Source: Auriscalpium vulgare
Taxonomy: Eukaryota; Basidiomycota; Agaricomycetes; Russulales; Auriscalpiaceae
Assembly: GCA_019915015.1 (NCBI GenBank)
Contig: JAHBBC010000011.1
Coordinates: 372,001 to 436,000 of the forward strand
Length of the DNA stretch: 64,000 bases
Direction: 5' to 3'
Positions 24,778 to 39,474 of the stretch are shown here, piece by piece. The position numbers and the translations under genes were made by a program. The notes beneath the pieces were generated by a model, which ran no database searches, had not been told where the DNA came from, and was given only the letters and a program-made list of their open reading frames with translations. The number at the start of each line of letters is the position of its first letter. The first letter of the stretch is position 1.

Positions 24778-25949
24778 CATCATCGTATTGAGTTCCACTC
24801 ACGGGGGTTTAGGGAGAATATCTCCGTGACAGACATATTGGCGGCGTTTTGTAGCGTTAGAGATGGGTAGGCTGCACTAATCTGAAACTCGGAGCACTAT
24901 CAGAGAGCTGACCGAGCTTGAAAAGAGACATTACCTTCAGCCACGAGCGGCTTTCTCTGATTTGCGAGAGTTGCACTTTATCAGTCGCCGCTTCGGACAG
25001 TGCATGAACGACCGTCTCGATCTCGTCGCGCCAGTCACGCTCAGAGATGAACGAGACCTCTGCTTTAACGGTTAAGTCTGCGTGATAGCTCACTTGAACG
25101 ACAGTCGCGGTACAAGCTGCGTGTCATCAGACTATTGTGCAAATGTAAATATTCGACGGCATACCGGCCATGCCGCTAGTGGGCACGAGCTTGGCTAACA
25201 TCGCACATAGCCTAGTGTCAGCACTAAGGGCACAAGAACACAGGGAGCCCGGCTTACTCTCAATCACAGCATTGACGAGCGACGACTTGCCGGTTCCTGT
25301 GGCTTCGGAATTGTTACGGGCGTGTCATGCGTTCAGACAGGAGATGCGCACATCCAAACAATCCTATGACGATGTCGGAGACCGTTTCGGCTTTCAGACT
25401 TGCAACATGTCAGACTCAGGTAGCGAGAGCATTTATTTTGGCAAACTAACCGGGAGACTTGGGAGAGCAGACCGCTTCCCCACGGTAGATTCTTCAAGCG
25501 TCGCTCAATGCCCTTGACCGCGTCGACACCGATGCGACATATTTCCTCTGCGGAGGCCGTGACGTCTGACGAGTTCGATGCCATGAGACAGAATGTGCTG
25601 GCCCGTGAGAGGTATGTAGTCGCGAAGGGCTGGAGTCGGCCTGTGGGAGACGACAGAGCGATTCAAGAAGGAGACAGGACACGCGATATTTGTGTTCGCG
25701 GAGACCGCAGCGCGCGATACATTCCGTGCGCAGCCGGTGTACTTACTTAGGGTTTACCGCGCCTTCTTTCTAAGCACAGCTGCGCCGTCGAAGGCTAAGG
25801 TGGGGCGGGTGCAAACCTTGTGCCATGAGGTTGGATTAGGTCCAAATACGCTGCGCGTTAACCTTTCTTATCCAGACAGCCTGCAGGACCAGCGGCGCAA
25901 TTCATCTCACATTTCGGCTCCCGACATTACATTTCTCACCCAAAGATAA

Positions 25950-26185
25950 GATGGGCTAAAATGCACATTAGTGGTCGGTATCGAGAGCTTAAGGTTTCGC
26001 ACTGTTCCCAGGTAGCCCCCAGACAATCCAGCATCTTCAAACTCTGCCCTGCGCGCGATAGCCTCGTCCGGAGCTTCGTCGCCAGCTCCGGACTCCTCGT
26101 TCAAGTACCAGTGCGTCGGCGGTGCGTCTGCATCGTGCTCGATGTTGAAGAGTCGAATGCCGACTTGCCATGGTCACCTGCTACA
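25950..26185 (-). other. Coding-like fragment, origin unknown
   Basis: One minus-strand frame reads QVGIRLFNIEHDADAPPTHW, then a Glu/Ala-rich stretch and GLSGGYLG. Its composition looks like genuine coding sequence but no start or continuation is evident. It could be an exon remnant of another gene or an upstream exon of copy D. Confidence 0.3.
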
Positions 26186-26610
26186 TGATGTCAGGAGACA
26201 GCCTAGCCCATGGAAAAACCCGTACAGGTGAAATAGGGTCACACCGCGTCTTCGCCATATCAAGAATAGCATATTGGATGAAAGAAAGGTGACCATGTTT
26301 CCGCAGCGTCAAGGTGCTGGCAGTTGGTGTCCTACATAGGATGCGCTGGAAGTCTTAAGACATCCGCTTTAAAATGCCAGTGTGCCGATGTCAGACGAGC
26401 GATGACGCGCAGACAATATTGTGTCAGCAAGAGTCTCGAGAGACATGGTCGATGATAACATGCTATCGCGACGTGTATGGTACAGGTTTGATCACGATTG
26501 CAAGGTCGTCAGAAAGAGTGCAATGCGGAGGCACTATAAGAAACGCGTAAGAATCCGCCCGAAGATGATCAAAGCCAAGCTGAGATATCTCACGGAAAAC
26601 AGGAAACCGC

Positions 26611-27102
26611 TCAGTCCTTTGGCGGCGGCAGAGGCGGCTGCTCTGCTGCCTCGGCGGGCAACTGCCCAGCAGCGCGCCCAGTATGCAGCTCCTGCGCGCG
26701 CAGCGCAAGCGGCTCGTCGTTCAAGCCATCGTTATCCTCGTCGTACTCGTCCTCCAAGAATGAGCGGGCCGGGGGCCCGTCGTCCTCAGAGAGACGGATG
26801 GTGCCCTCCTGCCGTGTCCATGTCTTTAATCTGCAAGGCAAGGTGTCAATGGCGTAGACGGGGCGAGGGACGCATGTGAGTGGTGGCGCACTGATACACG
26901 ACTACGGCACGGAGGGAGTCGACTCGTCGCCAGATGATGAAGAGGACGCAGAGTGTCGTGGTCGTGAAGAGGAGGATGAACGGAAATGAGCCAATGGGCT
27001 GTGGCTTTGGTGCCGGCCGTGCCTCTGGCAGGCAGTCAGCATACGAAACAAAGGCACACATGTAATGATCTGCGTACCTCCTGGTGGTAGTGATGGAGCC
27101 AT
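26611..27102 (-). CDS. Small single-pass membrane protein, unknown function
   Basis: Three exons join in phase. MAPSLPPG is followed by an intron (about 27025-27077). Then EARPAPKPQPIG leads into one hydrophobic helix (FPFILLFTTTTLCVLFIIW) and RRVDSLRAVV. A second intron (about 26848-26897) precedes LKTWTRQEGTIRLSEDD, an acidic DEYDEDND segment, and the end PPPKD at 26611. The product is about 125 aa. A short proline-rich lumenal or outer N-terminus, one transmembrane span and an acidic cytosolic tail can be seen; no family is recognised. It lies head-to-head with eEF1B-gamma. Confidence 0.6.
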
Positions 27103-27268
27103 TGTTCAGGTCTTGTACTGTATGTCACCGAGGCAAGTTAGGAACAATTCGACCTGCCCTAAGGCCAATCACGTGCTACATTTTTTCTGCCTCGATCAAA
27201 TCGTATCTTCATCTTGTCCTCATCTTTCATCTTTTATCCCTTCTCGCCACCAAAAGTCACCCACCGAC
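27103..27268. promoter_or_regulatory. Shared promoter region between divergent genes
   Basis: Only 166 bp separate the start codon of the minus-strand membrane protein gene from that of eEF1B-gamma. Pyrimidine-rich CT tracts (about 27190-27255) precede the eEF1B-gamma ATG, as is common in strongly expressed fungal genes. Confidence 0.5.
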
Positions 27269-28947
27269 ATGTCTCTCGGAACACTGTACACCTCGTCTGA
27301 AGCCGAAGGCAAGCGTGTATGTCCTTTCGCACGACCTCGCGCTCGGTTAGATTAAAGTCTAACGGAGGCTGGCCATTCATCTACAGGTCCAAGCCGTGGC
27401 TGCTTTCGCCGGGCAGACGATCGATGTCAAGGCGGCGGGTGCTGACGTTGTGAAGACTCCTTTGCTGGAGACGACGGATGGGTTCTCAGTGTTTGGAGAC
27501 CACGCCATTGGCCGCTACAGTGAGTCACCAAGAGCCATATATTTGTGACTCCTTTAGGCGTGTTGCCACGTTTCGTGGACTCAAGCGAATCTCTTCCGTA
27601 TTTGTTCCTCGTTTGACATTTGCGGCCATGCTATCGACCACGAAAATGATTTGAGTTCGCTAGATTGTTATCGCCCTCATCGGATGCCGTTTAGTCTCTG
27701 TCTTGATTTATAGGGCGATCCTGAGCTAATGCCCACCTTTCAGTCGCTTACCTCGCTCCCAACACTACTCTTCTTGGGTCTGACGCGAAGCAAGCGGCCC
27801 TTGTTGACCAATGGGTTTCCCTTGCCGACGCCTCCCTCGCGGCCAACCACGCACATATTTCGGATCTCCTCTCAGGAGCCCTTACACCCTACAACAAGCC
27901 CGTAAGTTGCCCTGTTACTCTCAAAAACATCCTTATCTGATCAGTGGCTGTAGTTCCACCTGACGGCCGCTGACCGCTTCAAGCAAGGCCTGGCAACCGT
28001 CGAGAAGCACCTCTCGGCCCACACCTTCCTCGTCGGCGAGCGCATCTCGCTCGCTGACATTGCCACTGCCGCGACGCTGCAGCCCGCGTTCGGATTGCAC
28101 GCAGACGCGGAGGTCCGCGCGGCCTTCCCCGCAGTCGTACGGCACTACGAGACAATCGTCAACCAGCCCGCGCTGAAGCCCGTGTTCGGGGTGACCAAGT
28201 ACGTCGAGAAAGCAGTGCAGTTCACACCGCCGAAGAAGGAGAAGAAGGAGGAGGTACCGAAGGCGCCCAAGGTGGAGAAGCCCAAGGCGGAGAAGAAGCC
28301 GAAAAAGGAGGAGCTGGATGACGAGGAGGACGACAAGCCGATCGAGGAGCCTAAGGCAAGGAACCCGCTTGAAGACCTGCCCAAGTCGACGTTCAACCTC
28401 GAGGACTGGAAACGCGCGTACTCCAACAAGGAGACGCGCGGTGCGGACGGCGCGCTGGAGTGGCTCTACCAGCAGTATGTCCTCCGCTGTCTTTTTGTTC
28501 GCATTGTATGCTGACGGGCGGCCGCAGCTTCGACAAGGAGGGCTTCTCGCTGTGGCGCGTGGACTTCAAGTACAACTCGGAGCTTACGCAGACCTTCATG
28601 TCGTCGAACCAGATCGGCGGATTCTTCAATCGCCTCGAGGGTTCGCGCAAGTATCTCTTCGGATCGGTGGGCGTGCTCGGCGCAACGAACGACTCGATCA
28701 TCACCGGCGCCCTTATCGGACGTGGGCAGGATATTACGAAGGTTGTGGACGTTGCGCCGGACTACGAGAGCTACAGTTATGAGAAGATAGATCTGGAGAA
28801 CGAAGAGCAGAGGAAGTTCTTCGAGGCCGCGTTGGCGTGGGATCTTGAGATTGACGGCAAGAAGTGGGTGGATGGCAAGGCCGTGAGTACTCCTTTGCTT
28901 CGTACGCTACCGGGTGATGCTGACGAGCATGGCTGCAGTTCAAGTAA
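27269..28947 (+). CDS. TEF4: Translation elongation factor eEF1B gamma subunit
   Basis: Structural subunit of the eEF1B guanine-nucleotide exchange complex that recharges eEF1A during translation. The N-terminus (MSLGTLYTSSEAEGKR, VQAVAAFAG) is the thioredoxin-like half of a GST fold. The GST C-terminal domain follows (VAYLAPNTTLLG, TFLVGERISLADIATAATL). A Lys/Glu-rich linker (about 28215-28345) leads to the conserved C-terminal EF1G domain (KSTFNLEDWKRAYSN, FWRVDFKY-like LWRVDFKYNSELT, FMSSNQIGGFFNRLE, FGSVGVLG). The last exon is only FK plus stop at 28947. Five or so introns, all GT-AG. Complete and in frame. Symbol follows yeast TEF4/CAM1; which of the two is not determinable. Confidence 0.95.
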
Positions 28948-29735
28948 GGGATGGCGCGGTGTGCTCTTGGATGTATTATGTCGTTGCATCTGTTGTTCGT
29001 TAGACGGTGTTGTAGCCATCCTTCCTCTGTTGTGCCTTCCTGCCATGTCGTTTCTGTCGTCGGTGTATAAATGAAAACATATCGAGAAGTTCGGCCCAGG
29101 CTCGGCCACAAACGATGCTCTGAACGAATCTCGATCAGCCTTGTATGAATAGGATATGAGGTAGGAGTCCATGCACAACGATCGCACGGCACTCTCGGTG
29201 ACAAAACTGCATCAAAATGGTTTATAGCAGGGAGACATGAGAGAATACAACATAGAATGCGAGGGCATATTATGCTGCAAAGCAACGACGCCTCGATGAG
29301 CCTGGCTCATGTTCCTGCCTTCATCGGCGTCCATGGCAATCGACCGCTCCCGTTCTGCGAAAACAACAAATACAAGTCAGCGCACTTTATACGTTGAAGT
29401 GCCGAACAGCAGATCATCAGAACCAAAAAATATCGACACCATGTCTTAAGACAGGGATAACTGAATTGATGTAGTCTCATCACTGTAGAGCCAAAGCTTG
29501 GACGTGAATTGGAGGGCGCGAGGCTTACCCGTACTATAAGTCTCCATGTTGTTGATTGCCAGAGAGAAAAGAGCGATGCGGACGAGCGCCGCCAAATTGA
29601 GCTGGGATTTAGGGCCGGCTCGTGCTGCACACGTGGCGATGACGGAGGTGCGGAGACAGCCGTCGGCCTCACCTCGCGTCATGGCCACGCTTCCCCTCCT
29701 CCTCCCCTTCATCGCCCTGACCTACCCGCCAATAA
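28948..29735. other. Intergenic, possible small minus-strand transcript
   Basis: A minus-strand frame at about 29520-29690 (SQLNLAALVRIALFSLAINN, METYSTG) ends at a GTAAGC donor. A possible second exon follows a TTTTCGCAG acceptor near 29352 (ERERSIAMDADEGRNMSQ). This could be a small protein gene or a non-coding transcript; evidence is weak. The rest is eEF1B-gamma 3' flank. Confidence 0.25.
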
Positions 29736-31841
29736 ATGGCCAAAGATGTATCGCAACGCCACTCGTTCCGCTCTCTCGGTGCCATGGTCGAAGAAGCCCG
29801 CGCACGCCGCGCCCAAAAGACCAAGCAGCCATGGGTCGTGCTCAAGCTCACTGTCGGCATCGCGAGCGCAGTTATCGCGTACACATGCTACGTCTACATC
29901 GGCCGTCTGTGCATTCCCATGATTAAGCGCGAGGCAAGTGCGCTGGGCGGAAGAGTGCTAGGAAGTGAGTAACAATCGCATGGTGCAGGGAACTGATCCT
30001 GAGCCGGCGCAGTCGTGTTCCTGGTAGTGTTCATCTTGCTCGCCTTCATGATGATCTGGGCATATATCAAGGTGCGTGTGCGGCTGTTTGTTGCTTGGAC
30101 AAAGCTGACGCAGCTGCAGGTGGTGTTTACGCCGCCAGGCTATGCTGTGGATGTGAGTGGCCTTCTCGCTGATCTGAATAATAGAACCGCAGTCTTGGCA
30201 CATGTCGCATTCATTTTTCATGATGGATGGACGGCTATCTCGGGAGCACGAATGGCTGCTTTGGTGCAGTCGAGATCTGTCCTCCTCTCGACTTGGAATG
30301 CATCGGACTTGGTCTTTTTTGGAGGACCACGGCTGCATGTGTCCTGCACCTGCTAATCTCCCAACTGTCTAGTACGTCGACAAAGGCAACACCTCTGAGC
30401 CCGCCCCGGCCCCTTGCCACAGCCTGCAACATCTCCCTCCCAATACCCGCCCTCTCAACGGGACAGGCCCAAACGCACGCCTTCCCGGCCACGCGACTAC
30501 AAACAGTACCCTTCCGACCTCAAGTTTGACGAGGCGCTTGGAGCTTTCTACGCGCCCAAGCCACAGCGCCAGAATTCGCATTCGCATTCCGGCACGGGGG
30601 GCTCGTCAGAGTCGTCACCTCCCACCACGGCTGAGACAGGCGGCCCACGCCAGCCCGCCTCCCTGGCCGCCCCGCAGCCAGAAAAGGAGAAGCCTGCGCG
30701 CCCACAAGCAGCTCGTGCCCCGTCGAGCCGCCGGATGGTGCGTCCTGCGCCAGGTCCGGAGACCGCTCATCACATCCGCCGCGAGGGGGTGCCCATGCGC
30801 AATCCACCGACGGTCCCAATCTTGCTGCCGGAGCACCGCTACTGCAGACGGTGCCAGATTGTGAAGCCTCCAAGGACACATCATTGCCGGTCGTGTGGGA
30901 CGGTATGTCCCGCTGCCAGCAATCGCTTTCTGTTGCTCATGGTATGTGTTACTTAGTGCGTGCTGAAGTACGATCATCATTGTCCTTGTGAGCGTTTTCG
31001 TTCGGTCGTTGATCGTTGACGTTAAGCCATCGGTGCAGGGATTGGACAGTGTGTTGGCGCGCACAACCAGAAGGTATGCACCATATTCTCCTGCCAACAT
31101 TGTCGGTGCTGATAACACCCGTATTTCCCAGTTCTTCGTCACCTTCGTCGTATGGACTGCGCTGTTCTGCATCTGGACTATAGGCACGCTCATCGGCCTC
31201 AACGCGCACGCGTCCTCCCGGCCTTCCTTCTCCGTTGACCCACAAAAGATCGTCGTCATTGCACTGTCCGTCCTTAGTGACTGTACGCCGCTCCCTCTGC
31301 CCTCGCTGACCAACGTTTCCGCACAGCTCGGGCCTGTTCGCGCTTTTCACCATCGTCATGTTCCTGACGCACACGTCGTTGATCAGCATGAACCAGACGA
31401 CGGTCGAGAACATCTCGGTGCGCTCTATGAAGCAGCGCGAAAGTGAGATGCTGGGGGAACTTCACCCCTGGTGGAACGTCTCGTACGTCTTTAAATTGTT
31501 CCGCGTCGCGCAGGGCGCAGCTGACTGCGACATCTACAGAGCCAAGCGTCGCACGAAGAAGCAGTGGGACGCAGAGTGGGGACGCATCGGCTTCGAGGGC
31601 AACCTTTGGTGGACCGGCGACGTGCGCAAGCATTGGAAGGAGGCCCTCGGCCCGAATCCGTGGACGTGGTTCCGTGCGTGCTTTCTCTTGTTGCTTGTCC
31701 TGTGGTGCATGCTGACGCGAGCGGGCAGTGCCTGTGGGCCGCAGTCCGTCGGATGGGCTGCACTTCGACCGCAACCCGCGCTTCGACCGTGAGGGCCGCT
31801 GGTTGCCCCGCAGTGAGTGGCCGCCGGAACTGCGGTCATAG
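29736..31841 (+). CDS. DHHC palmitoyltransferase, PFA3-like
   Basis: Membrane S-acyltransferase. The N-terminal exon (MAKDVSQRHSFRSLG) leads to two hydrophobic helices (VVLKLTVGIASAVIAYTCYVY and VVFLVVFILLAFMMIWAY). A long Ser/Pro-rich cytosolic loop follows (DYKQYPSDLKFDEALGAFY, about 30480-30830). The cysteine-rich domain is [34 protein letters not shown] in pieces across introns at about 30902-30957 and 30991-31040; DHHC is intact. QCVGAHNQKFF and two more helices follow (FVVWTALFCIWTIGTLIGL; LFALFTIVMFLTHTSLIS). The C-terminal region has NISVRSMKQRE (a TTxE-like site is QTTVENI) and ends SEWPPELRS at 31841. Four membrane spans and domain order fit fungal Pfa3-type enzymes; the exact orthologue is inferred. 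Confidence 0.88.
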
Positions 31842-32229
31842 CCGCTGCGAGCGAGGCGCCATGCCTCATACCCATATACGCTCTCATGTTACGGTAACGT
31901 TTTCACGCTTCTTACGCTTTTGCTTTCAGCTATTCGTAATGCTATCATCCGCCGCGTAACGCACGGATACCTTCTAGAAGTCGCACTGTACAATACGCTA
32001 CCAACACAGAACCCTTTGTATTTTGCAGTCCGGCACTTGGCAATTTGTGCCAAGTCATAAGCGCCCGTTGGGGTTGGATGTTCCGCCCGTCTGAGTCCGC
32101 ACCCTTTTTGACTCTATCCGCAACCACACCGACGGTTTTCGCTCTCTGCTTCAACGCCGTTTTTTTCGCCGCGCCGCTATAAAGCAAAGACATCCATCCT
32201 CCTCACTCTACCACACTTACAAACGGATA
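31842..32229. promoter_or_regulatory. Ornithine aminotransferase upstream region with TATA box
   Basis: A TATAAAG sequence at 32178-32184 stands 46 bp before the start codon, preceded by a T-rich tract. Nothing else is recognised in this 390-bp gap. Confidence 0.5.
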
Positions 32230-34353
<2,124 letters not shown>

Positions 34354-34631
34354 GCAATGGGCTAGAGGGAGGCGAGAGCGATGTGTCAGTCGGGGGGTGG
34401 GAGTGTCCAGTGTGTATAACAATGTAGCGCTAACCATCTCTGGTTGTATCACATCTTTTACGCCGTTTTTGCGGATGGTAACTCTTACTGCTGAATATCG
34501 ATCTACGCTAGTAGTTTGGCGGGTCACCGCTCACCGCTCATCCCAAAGTCAACGCTGAAGACAAGTAAGGATTCGAAAGGAACTATGTAATATACAAATA
34601 ACGTTACAATACACTGAAACACCGCAAGATT

Positions 34632-37600
34632 TCATCCTTCCATGGGTATACTCTCTGGTTGTTCTGTCGGCGTCTGTGCTACTCGTCTGTGCGCCTCCTC
34701 CCACATTGACAGCTGTCTCAAAACCACATTGGCAGCCGTCGTTGTCGCCACGCGCGCGCGGATTTGCGGCTTGCCCTCCGGAACGCCGGACCATAGCGCC
34801 GACATCTCCATTTCGACCTATTGCAGAGATGCGGAGAGAAGAAAAAGCTTAGTGCATTCGAGACCTGGAAGAAGCTAAATTACGCACATTGCCAGCCAAG
34901 TCCTGCAGTTTGTGTATAAGGTCCTTCTTGATTCTGTCGAGGGCCTCATTGATGCCCCCGACGAGCATGCTGGCGCAATCCTTGAACAGAGCAACACAAT
35001 TCCCATTCACAAACTCTTGGAACTTCGCCTGCCACAATCTCTTTAACAGATGCCGACCATCACAAGAGCATCATAGCCACCCACCCGTTCACGCGCAGCG
35101 CTCCCCTTCCCTGGTATGCGCCGCCCTTCGGCCAACGCACCTTCGTAGCCGTCGATAAGCCCCTGCTGTATGAAGGGCACGATCTCCCTTGAAGTTCGGC
35201 GCTGCGCAGCCGCCAGTGCGACCTCGGCGCACGTAACCGCATCCTTCACGCTTGCCTTGAGGTGATGAATCGCTTTCCGCCCTTGCTTGATCACGGCGTC
35301 TCGGACGTCTGGTCAGCTTTGGCCATCTGTGTGAGAAGTTTCTTTGTGGCGGCTATGATCGGGTCGCTGAGAGTGCCGAAGAACGGACTGCTGAAGATGC
35401 GTGCCCATACATCTTGGATACCGTTGTAAAGAGGGTCAGCCATGCCCTCGGTTGATATCTTGGCGCCACGATCCGTGGCGGCGTAGCGCTGTGAAATGTT
35501 GGGAGGATGAGGAGACGCCTGCACAGCACAAAGCTACTGACTTGCACGGAGTGTATTCCACTGCATTGCGGAGGCAAGTTCGTCAACAAAGTTAGGAGCC
35601 TCTGCTGCCGCCTTTGCCACATAGAGAAATCAGCCTAAGGATCGGCAATCCATACCATGACACCAAGGGCGTACCATGTCAGCGCTCGACGTGCATATGT
35701 CCGCCAGTGTTTTGTCGAAAATGCCTTGTATCTTACGGAACTCTTCCCATGCGATGTTGTTGAAGCTCTAACGATGTCAGCCACAGCTTCAGCATCCCTC
35801 CTGCCCATTTAGTAGAGAACCTAGAACGCACCCATGACAGTCCTCCCCCCAAACCTTGCGGCTCCTCTAGTTCATCTTCTTCGCCTTTGAGTGAAGACTC
35901 AGTCCATGAACGACCGCCTTTGTGACGCTTCAGCTTCAAAACTCACCCTCCCCGTCCGGGTCCTCATCGTGATTCGGGGTCTCCCAGTTCAGCTTCAGGG
36001 TAGCAAAACCGGGGTTTGTCTCGCTGTTAGCTTTCGCTACGTGTTCCGCAACAGTCGTGGCAAACGCTTTGACGTGCGCAAGGTATCGCGCTGCGGCCTC
36101 AAGGCGCGCTGGTAGCGTGAGGTGAACACACCATTCTTGGAGAGCAGGGATCTCGGTCCCTGCGGGATCAGTGAAGCAGGTGGCGGGACCATCACCAGGG
36201 AGGAAGCCTGACACGTAAGTCAGACTATCTTCAAGGTTGAGGCAAAGAGGAGGCCACACCCTTCAGCCGAAGATAGTCTCGTGATGAACAGCAGAATACG
36301 GGGAGATCATCGGTCCGCCGAGCCTGACCGGCACCTGATTCGCAGTCTTGCGTTTCTGCACGCCATATTCCTGCGATGAGACACGCAAATTGACGTTCGT
36401 ATATCAGACACTCACGTCCAGACTGCGCGATGCCCAGCTTGAAATCGGCCTTCAACACCGCTTTCGCCCACTGATGTCCCGATTCACTTCAGAAGTAGAT
36501 TGACGCAGCGGCAGTGCCCACCTCGGACCTCTTGCGCGATGCATATGCGTTCATGTCCAACTGAGCGGCAGACATCAAATCGCGCTCCTCGCGAAGCTTG
36601 GTTTCCTGGGACGACAAAACCTGCAAGGCACCTGAGAGCGCCTCTTTTATTCTGTGGAGTTGAGCCTCTAGATCGCATCGCCGCTCTCTGACGTCGTCTA
36701 CATCGTCGGTAGATGTGTCAAGACCGGTGAGCTCCTCGTCACGCGAGATTTTGCGTTTCTTCGTTGCAGGTTCCGCATCCCTATCGCCTTGCTGCCTCGC
36801 ACCATGGCTCTCGTCTTGTTGGACCTCGGCCCTTCCTTCGTTTTCACGAATCATCGCTAATTCTGTTTGATGCTCTTGAAAAACTATTTGCGCATCTACA
36901 AGCCGTGATATTCATTGGCAACCAAGAGATACACAGAGCATGCTGACCGTCATACTCCTCCCTCTGCTGTACAATGTCAGCTGTCAAATCACCAATGCCC
37001 TCTTGCAGATCATGGAGGCGCGTTTGAATTCCCTGATACTCGGTATCTTCCTCCAAGCGCAGCGCAGGGACGATGTCGGATGGGGATGCGTCGTCGGTGT
37101 GTGTCGCTGGAGATGTGGAGCATAAGTGCATAACCGGCAAGGCGATGGACGCTATGTGCCCGCACCGATGAAGGTGATCCCGTGGCCCGAGTATCTGAGC
37201 GTGATTAGATAGAAAGACGCGCCGGGTACTGGAAAGCACGTACCGCTGGTCTGAAGTAAACGCAACGCGATAGAAGATTGTCCGTCAGTATCGTCAGACT
37301 GCTCGCACCACGGAAGCAGCCCGATGATTCACCCACTGAAATCAAAGCATAGTCAGACTCAACATTGACGGCAATGTTCAAAAAGGCTCACTTTTGATTT
37401 GCCTTTTCACCTGCTCGGTCAATAACGCTACAACTACGTCAATCTCTTCTTTCTCTACCAAAGGCCCAGACGAAGCACTCACTCTTGGCTAGATGATCAT
37501 TCACCGCCCTCTTGACCGGCGCGTCAATAAAGATATGGTCCGCCTCTCCCAATCGTCGGCGAGCGACAGCACTCTTTGACGCGTCTGCCACCGCGCTCCT

Positions 37601-38988
37601 TGCCGCGTCTGAGTCCATCAGGCCAGGCAGATCCATGAGAACCGCACCCGCGCGCAGCGCCGGTGCTTTACATCGGATCACCACGCTGTCAACCAATGGG
37701 TAGAACACGCCGTCACCCTCCTCTTTGTCTTCTTCTTGGGCGGAGGGAGAGGCGTGAGGTTCGCACATCACCGTGGCTGACTTAGCCGCAGTCTGAGAGG
37801 AGGACTGCCACTGGGGGTGTCGAGTATTCGTGAAATCCAGGAGGCCCAACGAAGTTGTGCGAGCATTAGCTTTGGATTTCTTGACCGGCGACGCCGTCAC
37901 CCCGCGCTTGCCACGGCGCTTGCTGTCGATGTACTGCCCGACCTTTCTCGCAAACTGGTCCGCATCGGGCGCGCGCACAGTGCTTGTCGTTCCAAGGAGT
38001 TTGTGCGCACCGGGTGACGTCGCGAGGACGTCATCGACGGTCATGTGGCGCAGCTCCGAGAGGGAAAGATTCGGAGACACAGCGCGAACCTTGCAAGTGG
38101 GATATGACCTCTCAGTATCATGATGTGCGAATGAATGGTACATGCGCTAACTTTCGCCCAGGTGATATGGCTATCCGGATTTATGCTCTTGTATGATTCG
38201 GGGTCGCACACTTCGTCGAGCAGGTCCTGGATTTCATGTCGCCATTGCTCGTTAGATATGAACTTCACGTCCGCTTCAATGAACTCGCTGTCGTGATACA
38301 TAACCTTGGTCACGGCAGAGGTGCACGCTGTCCGGTAGCTCCATCGACTGCGAGTATGTGTGATGGTAGATGGGCGCACCACTTAGCCCGCTTGTGGGCA
38401 CGATCTGTGCTGCAGGCGAGCTAACAGGCGAGTTTGAGCTGATTCTCAGGATCCGGTGGCAAGAACATACATCCGACGATACAGTTGACAAGGGTCGACT
38501 TTCCCGCACCCGTTGCTATTCACTCTTGTAGCCTGATTGTCGACACGTTCATCACGAGACGTACCACCAATAATTGCGATCACAGTGCTCGGAAGCGTTT
38601 CATTCCGAAGCCTGGTTTCAGGGTAAGTATGCAGGCCGCGAGATAGGACAAGTCGGACGCACTGATCAATCGTCTTGCGACAAAGGCGGCGGCGTCTTGG
38701 GGGGCCAGTGTTCATGAGATTCGCCGTTACATTCCCTAGTTCTTCCATTATCTCCTTCCCGACATGCAGTGCAGCCTCCGGGGTGTATCTGATGTCATCC
38801 ACCGAGGAGTACACGTCAAATTGAGGCTGAAACGCTTCTGTGCATGGTGAGATATTCCAAGATTGGTCTCCTGGCGATGGGAGCTCACCGGAACCCTATA
38901 CAGTCCCAGACTTCAATAAACTAACGATGAGCGCACACCGCTGATGACTCACCGACGAGGCGGCTGAACTTCCCTGGGGGGTTGACAT
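34632..38988 (-). CDS. GTPase copy B, SLIP-GC/NUGGC-like nuclear GTPase
   Basis: Large dynamin-superfamily GTPase, intron-rich, apparently intact. Start exon MSTPQGSSAASS (38988). Then FDVYSSVDDIRYTPEAALHVGKE and a basic RRRRLCRK patch. P-loop GATGAGKSTLVNCIVG is rebuilt across an intron (about 38495-38560). Next come QIVPTSGLSACTSAVTKVMYHD, AVSPNLSLSELRHM, LLGTTSTVRAP, the G3 motif DLPGLMD (about 37615-37635), FIDAPVKRAVNDHLAK, and ITFIATHTDDASPSDI at the G4 position (about 37090-37175). A coiled coil with the nuclear signal PATKKRKISRDEE (about 36740-36780) follows. VFCCSSRDYLRL, WCVHLTLPARLEAAARY and C-terminal helical exons end IPMEG at 34632. I estimate about 1,000 aa. Function in fungi is unknown; the vertebrate relative is a nuclear GTPase of germinal-centre B cells. 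Confidence 0.8.
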
Positions 38989-39474
38989 CTCGGCAGAAGA
39001 TGAAGCACTGGCAGTGCTTAAAGCAAAGCAGAGTTGAGTGGTCGGGACTAGCAGAAACTTGCATGCGATAGTGACAGGGCTCAGGCTGTGCTGAGCGGCG
39101 GTGGCCCATATGTTGTCTAATCCGCCGGACCGGCCAAGCCGTTCGTCAGTGTGACCTCGAGCTCAAAGAAATCTCGGAGCGAGTATTTCGATGGATAGGC
39201 TAGCAAATGAGACCTGAGGGGAGGGGTGCTGAGTGGAGGAAGCGAGTACCGTCGAGCGGCGGCTTACTGCCATTGAACTTACTGCTCAAAAGTCGATCTT
39301 GAATATTCTGATAGCTTTGCGGGCCGCCGCTGCTTGTAAGAAGACAATATCGTACAGATTGTATGGAACCGCGGCTGATCAATATATCCTACAGATGAAA
39401 GACGCGTACAGGACAACAGCGCTCGCATTACGAGGCCTTTATCCTTCCCCGAAGACGCTCTCTGCTGTTTCGGG

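Larger units (their letters stand above)
16932..25927 (-). pseudogene. GTPase copy D, SLIP-GC-like, split by insertion and frameshifted
   Basis: The N-terminal part lies at about 22215-25927 and the C-terminal exons at 16932-17290, separated by a 4.9-kb insertion inside one intron. Motifs in order: SAEEICRIGVDAVKG; P-loop ATGTGKSSLVNA (about 25265-25300); VPTSGMAACTATVVQVSYH; AAYPSLTLQN; LGCTKTV; DLPGVSDNN; CDHVFIMADISRAVDDL; TKSD, a canonical G4 motif (about 24000); a Lys/Arg cluster LKKIRV in a coiled coil; SCSAREH where the other copies have CCSSRDY; then helical exons to GKGSYKAQR. The C-terminal exons encode EEFMKNLVKSVD and VEFELAIVWND and end KIAG at 16932. One base is extra or two missing after DNNEG (about 24470). 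One base is missing before CWEEF (about 17195). The start at 25927 (MSGAE) is a guess. Confidence 0.7.
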
